This document shows positions 44,082-53,500 of a stretch of DNA of 64,000 nucleotides, piece after piece. Both the position numbers and the translations under genes were made by a program. The stretch comes from UBA6918 sp040754425 (GTDB taxonomy: Bacteria > Pseudomonadota > Gammaproteobacteria > Burkholderiales > Thiobacillaceae), in NCBI GenBank assembly GCA_040754425.1, contig JBFMCR010000044.1, positions 24,716-88,715 on the forward strand, in the 5' to 3' direction. Under the pieces are notes generated by a model. It was not told where the DNA came from. It did not search any database and saw only the letters and a program-made list of their open reading frames with translations. Each line of letters opens with the position of its first letter. The stretch's first letter is position 1.

Positions 44082-45200
44082 GTGACCCGCTTCGTCGCCT
44101 GCATGCAGGAATTCGACGCCGGCGAATGGAATGCGCTCGCCGACAGCCAGCCCTTTCTCCGGCATGCCTTTCTGCAGGCCCTGGAGGAAAGCGATTGCGT
44201 CGGCGCAAAAACCGGCTGGATTCCGCAACATCTGGGAATCTGGCGCGGCGGACGTCTGGCGGCCGCCATGCCACTGTATCTCAAGTCGCATTCCTACGGC
44301 GAATATGTGTTCGACTGGAGCTGGGCCGATGCCTATGAACGGGCCGGGGGGCGCTACTACCCCAAGCTCTTGTGCGCCGTCCCCTTCACTCCCGTGCCCG
44401 GCGCGCGCCTGCTCGCCGCCTCGGACGCGGATAAAAAACTTCTGCTCGAAACCGCGCTCGGCTTCGCCAGGGAGTCCGGGCTGTCGTCCTTCCATTGCCT
44501 GTTTCCGCAGGCGGACAGCGATGCGGCGTTTGCCCGGGCCGGGCTTATGCAACGCAACGGCTACCAGTTCCACTGGCCCAACCCCGGCTATGACACGTTC
44601 GACCAGTTCCTCGCCACGCTTTCGCACGACAAGCGCAAGAAAATCCGCCACGAGCGGCGCAAAGTGTTCTACGCCGGCCTGCGTTTCGACACCCGCACCG
44701 GGAATGACATCCGAGAAGCCGACTGGGCCTTCTTCCACCAGTGCTACGTGCACACCTACCGCCTGCACCGCTCAACGCCCTACCTCAATCTCGACTTCTT
44801 CCGGCAACTGGGCGAGCGGGTTCCCGAACACTGCATGATGGTGCTGGGGCATCGAAACGGCCAGCCGGTCTGCGCAGCACTCGACCTCTTTGACAACGAG
44901 CGTCTCTACGGCCGCTACTGGGGCGCGCTGGACTATGTGCCCGGCCTGCACTTCGAAACCTGCTATTACCAGGGCATGGAATTCTGCATCGACAGCAAGC
45001 TCAAAATCTTCGAGGGCGGTGCCCAGGGCGAACACAAGCTCGCGCGCGGCTTCCTGCCCGTTGTCACCCGCTCCTGGCACTGGCTGGCGGACGATGAGTT
45101 CGGCCGCGCCGTGGAAAATTTCCTCCGGCGCGAAAGCCACGCCGTGGAGGAATACGTGAGCGAACTCGAAGGACCGTACAAAAGAGAGACGCAGCCATGA
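44082..45200 (+). CDS. GNAT-fold peptidoglycan-biosynthesis-like protein (COG3146)
   Basis: A protein of the FemAB-like GNAT group, often labelled peptidoglycan biosynthesis or GNAT N-acyltransferase. Family blocks: WNALADSQPFLRHAFLQALE, MPLYLKSHSYGEYVFDWSWA, and FEGGAQGEHKLARGFLP near the C-terminus. Substrate unknown. GTG 44082 fits the family N-terminus. CTG 44064, seven bases after GGAGG, or TTG 44028 are alternatives. The end overlaps the next gene by four bases. Confidence 0.8.
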   Translation: MTRFVACMQEFDAGEWNALADSQPFLRHAFLQALEESDCVGAKTGWIPQHLGIWRGGRLAAAMPLYLKSHSYGEYVFDWSWADAYERAGGRYYPKLLCAVPFTPVPGARLLAASDADKKLLLETALGFARESGLSSFHCLFPQADSDAAFARAGLMQRNGYQFHWPNPGYDTFDQFLATLSHDKRKKIRHERRKVFYAGLRFDTRTGNDIREADWAFFHQCYVHTYRLHRSTPYLNLDFFRQLGERVPEHCMMVLGHRNGQPVCAALDLFDNERLYGRYWGALDYVPGLHFETCYYQGMEFCIDSKLKIFEGGAQGEHKLARGFLPVVTRSWHWLADDEFGRAVENFLRRESHAVEEYVSELEGPYKRETQP

Positions 45201-45991
45201 ACCTCATCGCGCAGATCAGCGATACCCACATCCGCCTGCCGGGACAACTCATCGAAGGCAAGATCGACACCTTGGCCTATCTTTCGGTGTGCATAGACCG
45301 CATCAACGCCCTGCCCCAAAAGCCGGATCTGGTTATCGCCAGCGGCGACCTCGCCGACACGGGCAGCGCCGCCGAATACCGGCGCATCAAATGGGAACTG
45401 GACCGGCTGACCATACCCTACTGCGTCATGCCCGGCAACCACGACCTGCGCGCGTCCATGCGCGAAGTATTCGGCTCCACCCCCGCCCTGCCGGTTTCCG
45501 GAAACGGCCATCTGCAATACGCCGTCGAGCTGGAAGAAATTCGCATCCTCTGCCTCGACAGCCTGGACGAAGGCAAGGAAGGCGGCTGGCTGTGCGCCGA
45601 CCGCCTGGACTGGCTGCACGACGAACTCGCCGCCAGCGCAAAGCCGGCAATGATCTTCCTGCATCACCCGCCCTTCGACTGCGGCATCCTTGGCATGGAC
45701 GCCATCAAGCTCGGCAATCCGGAGCGACTCGCCGAGGTGCTGGCGGAACACGACCACGTCATCGGGCTTTCCTGCGGCCACGTGCACCGCAGCGTGTTCA
45801 CGCAATGGGCGGGGCTGCCCGCCTGCATCTGCCCCAGTCCGGCGCATCAGATCCATCTCGACACGAATGAAAATGCCCCCCTGTCCTGGACGCTGGAGGC
45901 GGGCGGCTTCCTGTTGCATCGGATACGGGACGGCACATTCGTCGCCCACGTCGTGAACGGCCCGTCTCCCACGGCCACACCATACACATGA
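45197..45991 (+). CDS. calcineurin-like phosphodiesterase (CpdA-like)
   Basis: A 264-residue metallophosphoesterase. All five metal motifs are visible: DTH (QISDTHIR), GDLAD, GNHD (MPGNHDLR), a His in FLHHPPFD, and GHVH (SCGHVHRSV). It resembles cyclic-nucleotide phosphodiesterases of the CpdA/Icc class. cAMP as substrate is only a guess. ATG overlaps the preceding stop by four bases. The lap locus begins about 190 bases downstream on the same strand. Confidence 0.82.
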   Translation: MNLIAQISDTHIRLPGQLIEGKIDTLAYLSVCIDRINALPQKPDLVIASGDLADTGSAAEYRRIKWELDRLTIPYCVMPGNHDLRASMREVFGSTPALPVSGNGHLQYAVELEEIRILCLDSLDEGKEGGWLCADRLDWLHDELAASAKPAMIFLHHPPFDCGILGMDAIKLGNPERLAEVLAEHDHVIGLSCGHVHRSVFTQWAGLPACICPSPAHQIHLDTNENAPLSWTLEAGGFLLHRIRDGTFVAHVVNGPSPTATPYT

Positions 45992-46085
45992 CTTTTCGGC
46001 CCGAAACCTGACTCTTTCAGTCGGGAATTCGCTCCGACATTTCACGCCACCGATGGCAAGACAGCCATCAACCCCTGCCTGAAAA

Positions 46086-46121
46086 CGCCGTAAAGCGGTT
46101 ATAAAAGCGCCGTAAAGCGGT
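46086..46121 (+). promoter_or_regulatory. two direct repeats CGCCGTAAAGCGGT upstream of lapB
   Basis: The 14-base word occurs at 46086-46099 and 46108-46121, exactly 22 bases apart (two helical turns). Each copy is itself a partial palindrome (CGC..GCG). The AT-rich TTATAAAA between them and TTATAG after the second are -10-like. The position in the lapB leader and the regular spacing suggest paired sites for a dimeric regulator. The identity of the regulator is unknown. Confidence 0.5.
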
Positions 46122-46177
46122 GTTATAGTTGCCAACAAAACAAAGCTGGCGTAGCCAAAACTGTGGAGAACAGAACA

Positions 46178-48364
46178 GTGCCGCAAAACGAGTCCGACGA
46201 GACCTCGGTTGACCATGCCGGCCCGTCTCCTGCCCTGACGCCTCCGAAAAAAACGGACAGCCTTCTCGAATGCCTGCTGCTGGTCGTGCGTGCGCACGGC
46301 GGCACACTCACCCACGAAGGCGCCACCGACGGCCTGCCGCTCGTCAACAACCGCCTGACGCCGGCCCTGTTCCATCGCGCCGCCAAGCGTGCGGGGTTCT
46401 CCAGCAAAGTCGTACGCAAATCACTGGAAAACCTCAATCCCGCACTATTCCCGGCCATCCTCCTGCTCGATGGCGAAGAGGCCTGTGTGCTGCTGGGCTG
46501 GCAGGACGGGGGACGGACGGCGCGCCTGATCTTCCCCGATCTTGGCGAGGCGGAAATCACGCTCCCGCGCGACGAACTGGCCGCCCGCTACATCGGCTAC
46601 GCCATTTTCACCCGCCCCGAATTCCGTTTCGACGCACGCGCCCCCGAAGTCGGCAAGGTCAGACACCGTCACTGGTTCTGGGGCACCCTGGCGGAAAATC
46701 GCAAGCTTTACCGGGATGTGATGCTGGCGGCATTCATGATCAACCTGTTCGCGATTGCCATGCCGCTTTTCACCATGAACGTGTACGACCGCGTCGTACC
46801 CAACCATGCAGTCGAAACCCTCTGGGCGCTGGCGGTCGGCCTGATGATCGTGCTCGTGGCAGACGTGGCTTTGCGCACCATGCGCGGATACTTCATAGAT
46901 CTTGCCGGCAGCCGCGTGGACGTCAAGATTTCCTCCTACATCATGGAACGCGTGCTGGGCCTGCGCATGGAAAACCGCCCGCTATCGACCGGTTCTTTCG
47001 CCTCCAATCTGCGTTCTTTTGAAACGATCCGCGACTTCATCACTTCCGCCACCGTCACCGCATTCATCGATCTGCCCTTCGCGCTCATTTTTCTGGTGGT
47101 GATCGGCTGGATCGCCTGGCCGCTGTTGCTGCCCATCGCAGCCGGCATTCTGATAATCCTTGCCTATGGGCTGACCGTGCACCACAAGATGCACGATCTG
47201 TCCGAAACCACTTATCGTGCCGGCTCGCTGCGCAACGCCACCCTGGTCGAGAGCCTGGTGGGGCTGGAGTCCATCAAGGCTTTGGGAGCGGAAGGCGTGA
47301 TGCAACGCAAGTGGGAATCGAGCGCCGCTTTCCTGTCACAAACCGGCGCCCAGTTGCGGCTCTTGTCCGCCTCCGTCATCAACAACGCCATGTGGGTGCA
47401 GCAGGCCGTAAACGTGCTGGTCGTGGTGGTCGGCGTTTACCTCATCAGCGACAATCAGCTCACGCTGGGCGGACTGATCGCCTGCACCATGCTGGCTTCG
47501 CGCACCATGGCGCCGATCAGCCAGACGGCCGGCCTGCTTACCCAATACCACAATGCCGCCACGGCCTTGCAGTCGCTGGACGGAATCCTGCAGCAGCCGG
47601 TAGAGCGGCCTGCCGACTCCCACTTCGTTTCCCGCCGACATTTCCAGGGCGACATCGAATTCAAGGATGTCGACTTCACCTATCCAGAGCAGGATGTCGC
47701 CGCATTGCGCGGCGTCTCGCTGAAAATCCGCGCCGGCGAGCACGTGGCCATCATCGGCCGGGTGGGTTCGGGCAAAACCACTCTGGAAAAACTCATCCTC
47801 GGCCTGTACCGGCCCACTGCCGGCGCGGTGCTTGTCGACGGCATCGACCTGCGGCAACTCGATCCCGCCGAATTGCGCCGCAACATCGGCTATGTGCCGC
47901 AGGACGTCACCCTGTTTTATGGCAGCCTGCGCGAGAACCTCACCATCGGCGCCCCCAATGCCGACGACGCCGACGTCCTGCGGGCCGCGGAACTCGGCGG
48001 CATCCTCGACTTCGTCAACGCCCACCCCAGGGGCTTCGACATGACCGTGGGCGAGCGCGGCGAATCCCTTTCCGGCGGCCAGCGACAGGCCATCGCCATC
48101 GCCCGCGCCGTGATCAATGATCCCCCCATCCTGCTGCTGGACGAGCCCACCGGCTCGATGGACCATTCCAGCGAAGAAGGCATCAAGCAGCGCCTGCGCG
48201 AATTCGCCAAAGGCAAGACCATGCTTGTCATCACGCATCGCACCTCACTGCTGGAACTGGTTGACCGCATCATCGTGATCGACGCCGGCAAGATCGTGGC
48301 CGATGGCCCCAAGGCCCAGGTAGTCGAAGCCCTGCGGCATGGACGCATCGGGAAGGCCGCATGA
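46178..48364 (+). CDS. lapB: LapB-type type I secretion ABC exporter
   Basis: Inner-membrane exporter for the RTX adhesin. About 728 residues: an N-terminal C39-like domain (about 25-145) with no catalytic cysteine, so it docks but cannot cut substrate; an ABC transmembrane domain (about 160-450); and an ATPase domain with Walker A IIGRVGSGKTT, signature LSGGQRQAIAIARAV and Walker B ILLLDEPTGSMD. GTG 46178 has GGAGA eight bases upstream. The upstream in-frame GTG 46163 lacks a ribosome site. It matches the LapB group (TIGR03375-like). Its TGA overlaps the adaptor ATG. Confidence 0.93.
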   Translation: MPQNESDETSVDHAGPSPALTPPKKTDSLLECLLLVVRAHGGTLTHEGATDGLPLVNNRLTPALFHRAAKRAGFSSKVVRKSLENLNPALFPAILLLDGEEACVLLGWQDGGRTARLIFPDLGEAEITLPRDELAARYIGYAIFTRPEFRFDARAPEVGKVRHRHWFWGTLAENRKLYRDVMLAAFMINLFAIAMPLFTMNVYDRVVPNHAVETLWALAVGLMIVLVADVALRTMRGYFIDLAGSRVDVKISSYIMERVLGLRMENRPLSTGSFASNLRSFETIRDFITSATVTAFIDLPFALIFLVVIGWIAWPLLLPIAAGILIILAYGLTVHHKMHDLSETTYRAGSLRNATLVESLVGLESIKALGAEGVMQRKWESSAAFLSQTGAQLRLLSASVINNAMWVQQAVNVLVVVVGVYLISDNQLTLGGLIACTMLASRTMAPISQTAGLLTQYHNAATALQSLDGILQQPVERPADSHFVSRRHFQGDIEFKDVDFTYPEQDVAALRGVSLKIRAGEHVAIIGRVGSGKTTLEKLILGLYRPTAGAVLVDGIDLRQLDPAELRRNIGYVPQDVTLFYGSLRENLTIGAPNADDADVLRAAELGGILDFVNAHPRGFDMTVGERGESLSGGQRQAIAIARAVINDPPILLLDEPTGSMDHSSEEGIKQRLREFAKGKTMLVITHRTSLLELVDRIIVIDAGKIVADGPKAQVVEALRHGRIGKAA

Positions 48365-49776
48365 GACTCAAGCTGTTCAACTTCATTTCCCGCATTGCCG
48401 GCGGCTCTTCGGCGTGGGCCAGACTGACGCAGCCGCTGCTGGACCGCGCGTTTGCCAGGTGGATTCCTCCGCGCCCCGACGAATCCCTCGACTGGACCGC
48501 CAATGCGGAATGGGCGCGGCTTGAACAGGAGCCGCTGCGCGCCCGTTATCTTCTGCGCGCAATCGGGCTCGTTTTCCTGGCCTTTGTGATTTGGGCATCG
48601 ATAGCCACGGTGGACGAAATCACACGCGGCACCGGCAAGGTCATCCCCTCTCGACAGGTGCAGATCGTACAGGCTGTCGACGGCGGCGTCGTTTCGGAAA
48701 TTCTGGTACGCGAGGGCCAAATGGTCGAGGCAGGCCAGACGTTGTTTCGCATCGACGAAACGCGCTTTGTCTCCTCGCTGCGCGAAAACCGCGTGCAGTA
48801 TCTGGCCCTGCTTGCCAAGGCTGCGCGCCTGCGCGCACTGGCGGAAAACACGCCCCTGGTCTTTCCGCCGGAAGTAACCAAAGAAGATCCCGGGCTAGTA
48901 GAGGAAGAACGCAACCTCTATGAATCCAAGCGCAACGAGCTGGAGGCCCAGTTGAGCATTGCGCGCCAGCAGTTGGCCCAGCGCAGGCAGGAGCTTGTCG
49001 AAATTCGCGCACGCCAGGAACAGGCTGCCCAGAGCTACAAGTTGACCGCCAGGGAACTGGAAATGACGAAGCCGCTCGCTGCCACGGGGGCGGTGTCGGA
49101 TGTTGATCTGCTGCGGCTCGAACGCGACCTCAACCGCTACCGCGGCGAGCGCGATCAGGCCGCAGCCCAGGCCGTACGCGTACAGGCAGCCATCAACGAG
49201 GCCACACGCAAAATCGAGGAACTGGAAATCGTCTTTCGCAACGAAATGCGCAACGAACTGACCGACACCCTGGCCAAGCTAAACAGCCTGTCCGAGGGCA
49301 GCACCGCCCTGAGCGACCGCGTCCAGCATGCCAATGTCCGCTCGCCGGTGAAAGGCACGATCAAGCGTTTGCTGGTGACCACGGTGGGAGCCGTGCTGCA
49401 GCCCGGCAGCGAAATTGCGGAAATCGTACCGACTGAAGACGCCTTGCTGCTGGAGACAAAGATCCTGCCCAAGGACATCGCCTTCCTGAGGCCCGGGCAA
49501 AAGGCCATGGTGCGCTTCACTGCCTATGATTTTGCCATCTATGGCGGACTGGAAGCTGAAATCGAGCACATCGCCGCCGACACCATCACGGACGATGAAG
49601 GAAACGCTTTCTATCTCGTGCGGGTCAAGACTTACAAATCCTCGCTTGGCAACGCCATGCCCATCATCCCGGGCATGGTGGCCGAAGTGGACATCATGAC
49701 CGGCAGAAAAAGCGTCCTCGCCTATTTGCTCAAACCCATCACGCGTGCCAAAACATACGCCCTGACGGAACGGTAG
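48361..49776 (+). CDS. lapC: HlyD/LapC-type membrane fusion protein
   Basis: Periplasmic adaptor joining the ABC exporter to TolC. About 471 residues: a cytoplasmic N-tail, one helix near residues 62-80 (AIGLVFLAFVIWASIATV), a lipoyl half (QIVQAVDGGVVSEILVREGQ), a long coiled coil (about 185-310, rich in Glu/Gln/Arg), the second lipoyl half (VRSPVKGTIKRLLVTTVG), and a beta-barrel with the HlyD C-terminal signature. It overlaps lapB by four bases and is followed after four bases by the regulator gene. Confidence 0.93.
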   Translation: MRLKLFNFISRIAGGSSAWARLTQPLLDRAFARWIPPRPDESLDWTANAEWARLEQEPLRARYLLRAIGLVFLAFVIWASIATVDEITRGTGKVIPSRQVQIVQAVDGGVVSEILVREGQMVEAGQTLFRIDETRFVSSLRENRVQYLALLAKAARLRALAENTPLVFPPEVTKEDPGLVEEERNLYESKRNELEAQLSIARQQLAQRRQELVEIRARQEQAAQSYKLTARELEMTKPLAATGAVSDVDLLRLERDLNRYRGERDQAAAQAVRVQAAINEATRKIEELEIVFRNEMRNELTDTLAKLNSLSEGSTALSDRVQHANVRSPVKGTIKRLLVTTVGAVLQPGSEIAEIVPTEDALLLETKILPKDIAFLRPGQKAMVRFTAYDFAIYGGLEAEIEHIAADTITDDEGNAFYLVRVKTYKSSLGNAMPIIPGMVAEVDIMTGRKSVLAYLLKPITRAKTYALTER

Positions 49777-49780
49777 TCGA

Positions 49781-50431
49781 ATGAAGCGCCACGTATTCAT
49801 CACTGCGCGCGCGCAGCCCATAAGCCGTTGGACCGAAGCTTTTCCAAATGCCAGGATAATCCACAACGGTGAATCCGACGCGCTCGATGCCACCGCTCTC
49901 GCCGGGGCATCGATCGTCTGGCTTCACGTCGGCGGGGACGCCAGGAACCTGCCTTTCCGGGTTCAGTCAATCCGGAACGCAGCGCCACAGGCCCACATCG
50001 TGGTGCTGAGCAACATCCCGGAAGACGGCCAGGGGCTGGCTGCACTGGGGGCCGGAGCGGTCGGCTATTGCAGCGCCCTTGCCCTGCCCTCGGTACTGAA
50101 GCAGGTGGCGAACGCCGTCGAACACGGAGGTCTGTGGATCGGCCCGCAACTCATGTGCCGACTGATGCAGGGGCTGGCCGCACGCGCCCCCAACCCCGCG
50201 CCTTCCCTCCTCGACCAGCTGAGCCAGCGTGAGCGCCAAGTTGCTCTCGCCGTCGCGCAAGGCGCCAGCAACAAGGAAATTGCGAGAGCCATGAACATTA
50301 CCGAACGCACAGTCAAAGCCCACCTGAGCTCAATTTTCGGAAAACTGGGCGTGCGTGACCGCATGCAACTCTCACTTCTCGTCAACGGCATTGAAGAACC
50401 GCCCCGCCAGACCAATAAGAAAGCTCGCTGA
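49781..50431 (+). CDS. LuxR-type regulator with degenerate receiver domain
   Basis: About 216 residues. The C-terminal LuxR helix-turn-helix is intact (LSQRERQVALAVAQGASNKE, then NITERTVKAHLSSIFGKLGVRDR). The N-terminal 120 residues have receiver-like spacing but lack the acidic pocket, carry His where the phosphoacceptor Asp should be (IVWLHVGG), and lack the conserved Lys. It is therefore unlikely to be phosphorylated. It sits between lapC and the adhesin, 109 bases before the latter, and probably controls this locus (inference). Confidence 0.85.
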   Translation: MKRHVFITARAQPISRWTEAFPNARIIHNGESDALDATALAGASIVWLHVGGDARNLPFRVQSIRNAAPQAHIVVLSNIPEDGQGLAALGAGAVGYCSALALPSVLKQVANAVEHGGLWIGPQLMCRLMQGLAARAPNPAPSLLDQLSQRERQVALAVAQGASNKEIARAMNITERTVKAHLSSIFGKLGVRDRMQLSLLVNGIEEPPRQTNKKAR

Positions 50432-50540
50432 CTGTACTTCAGTCCAATACAAATACCGGCCTCACTGCCGTAGAGTCTTGTAAAGACCGACAGTCCGGCA
50501 AGCAATCCGCTTTTGACACATCAAGATTAAGGCCAGCGCC

Positions 50541-53500
50541 ATGGTTACGAACGTTTCCGCATCCCAAACCGTCGCAACGGTTGTTGCCGTAGAAGGCCAA
50601 GCCTTCGCCCGCAGCCCGTCCGGGCAAATGCGCCCTCTCAGGGTTGGCGACACCGTCCGGGAAGGAGACACCATCATCACTCTGGCCGACGGTGAAGTGC
50701 AACTGGACCTGGTGAATGGCCAAAGCATTGCCCTCCCTCCCAATGACAGCTTTCAGTTCACGCTGCAAGCGCAACCCGTTGCCACTGTCATTGCCGTGGA
50801 AGGCGAGGTATTCGCCCGTGGCGCTGACGGGCAGATGCGCCCGCTCAAGGTCGGTGATGTCGTGCTGGAAGGCGACACCATCATCACCATGGTCGATGGA
50901 AATGTCCAGCTGCAAACCCTGGAGGGCCAGTTGCTGAGCTTCCTGCCCAACGAAGCCTTCAAGTTCAGTGCGGAAACCACACCGATCACTAGTCCTGACC
51001 CAGCAGAAGCCGTCTTGCCCGCCGGCGAGGCGGGCCGCATTATCCAGGCGCTGCAAACCGGTGGAAACATTGATGACGAGATCGAGTCCACCGAGACGGG
51101 CCTTGATAGCGGCAGCCTTCATGACGAAACCGGCAGCGTGGTATGGCTGTTCAGGATCGTCGAAAACACTAACGATCTTGCATTTGAGCTACCCCCCGCT
51201 GAACCGGGGATTCCCGGCACCGACAATCTCAACCCGAATCCCTCGGATGATGGGGTTAACGCTCCCCCACCCGCATCCCCAAGCGCGCCTTCCGCGCCGA
51301 CCATCAGCCTCGACACCGACAGCGGCAGCAGCAACAGCGACGGCATCACCAACGCCGGCACCTTCAGCGTGGGCGCCACCGAAGCCGGCGCCACCGTCGA
51401 GTACAGCACCGACGGCANNNNNNNNNNNNNNNNNNNNNNNNNNNNNNNNNNNNNNNNNNNNNNNNNNNNNNNNNNNNNNNNNNNNNNNNNNNNNNNNNNN
51501 NNNNNNNNNNNNNNNNNCATCAACTGGAGCACCACGGCGCCTGCCGCCGTCGAGGGCGCGAACACCATCCACGTGCGCCAGACCGACCTCGCCGGCAACA
51601 CCTCGCCCGCCGCCACCCTCAGTTTCACGCTGGATACTTCCGCGCCGACCATCAGCATCAACGCCGTCGCCGGCGACGACGTCATCAACAACAGCGAGGA
51701 CAACAGCGTCACCATTTCCGGTGCCACCACCGCCGAGGACGGCCAGATCGTCACAGTCGAGATCCGCGACGCCGGCAACGCCGTCGTGTATTCCGGGACG
51801 ACCACGGTCAGCAGCAATGCCTGGAGCATCTCCGGCGTCGACCTCTCGGCCCTGCCCGACGGTGCCAGCTATACCATCACCGCCGATGTCGCCGACGTCG
51901 CCGGCAACGCCGCTACCCAGGCCACTCGGCCGTTTGCCGCGGTCAACGATGCGCCCGTGGCCGCGCCCGTGGCCGCCAGCGGCGCGGAAGACGCGGCCGC
52001 CATCAGCGTCACGCTTTCTGCCAGCGACATCGACGGCAGCATCGCCAGCTACACCATCACTTCCCTGCCGGCCAACGGCACGCTGTATGCCGATGCCGCC
52101 CTCACCACGGTGGTCAACGCCGGCGATGCGGTGAGTGCCGCCACGCTGTATTTTGTGCCGGCCGCAAACTGGAACGGCACGACCAGCTTCGATTACACCG
52201 CCACCGACGATGGCGGCCTTGCGTCCGCCCCCGCCACCGCCACCCTCACCGTCAGCGCGGTCAACGATGCCGCCACCATCGCCGGCACCACCACTGGCGC
52301 CGTGACCGAGGACGATGTCAGCAACACCGCGAGCGGCACCCTCACCATCACCGATGCCGATACCGGCGAGAACGCCGTCCAGCCCATCGCCGCCGGCACC
52401 GCCGGCGATAACGGCTACGGCACCTTCGAGGTCGCCGCCAACGGCGCCTGGACTTATACCCTTAACAACGCCAACCCCGCGGTGCAGGCGCTTGCCGCCG
52501 GCGCCACCCTCACCGATGCCATCACCGTCACCAGCGCCGACGGCACGGATACCGAGGTCGTCACCATCACCATCACCGGCACCAACGACGCGCCTGTCGC
52601 CACTGCAGACAGTTTTGTCGTGACGGAAGGCACGACTTCCGTGCTGGGCAATGTGCTCTCCAACGATACGGACGTCGACAACCCCACGACCCTGACGGTG
52701 GCGCAGTTCGCTACGGACGTTTCCGGCACGGGGGCCACTGCGGCCAACGGCACGAACTCGATCGTCACGGCTCTGGGCGGCACTGTCGTTATGAATGCGG
52801 ATGGCACTTACACCTATACGGCGCCGGCACACGACCACACCACCGCCGCGACCGACAGCTTTGCCTATCTGGCATCAGATGGCATCGCCACATCCGGCTG
52901 GGTGACCGTCAGCATCGACCTCGCAGACACCGCCCCAGCGGCGGTTGACGATGTGAACAGCCTGAGCGGCGGCGGCAGCGTCAGCGGCAACGTAATTACC
53001 GGCGCCGGCGATACGGCAGGCGGCGGTACCGATACCCTGGGCGCCGATGCCGTGTCCATCACCAATGTGACGCTCACGCAAGGCACGCTGGTTTCCGATA
53101 CTCTCGCGGGTACCGTACAAACCATCGTCACGAATAACGGCACCCTGGTCATCGACCATTCCGACGGCAGCTACACCTATACCAGGGCTGCCGACATCGG
53201 GGTTGCCGCAGGGCAAAACTTCAATAATGTCAACACGGCCAAAACGGCCTGGGGCAATGCGGGCTTCACGCTGTACGGATATGACAACGAAGCCAATTAT
53301 GCGAACCCCTATGTCGGCGGCAATCAGGCCAATGGCATCGATACCGTCAGGCTGACCGCCACCCAGGCCGGTTATGTCAGGTACCGCAACAACGGCGGCA
53401 CCAATAACGACGGTTTCGGCACTGAAAATAATACGGGCAATTCAAATAACAACAGAGTCGAGAACAACGAGCACCTGCTGATCCACTCCGCTACAGAAGC

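Noticed and set aside
50490..50505. Sigma54-like GG-N10-GC before the adhesin
   Set aside because: Only the GG and GC match; the surrounding bases fit the consensus poorly, so it is probably chance.
50701..51100. Canonical di-alanine LapG site (AAG) elsewhere in the N-terminal part
   Set aside because: No AAG tripeptide is present between residues 1 and 250; only LPAGEAG and TETG come near.
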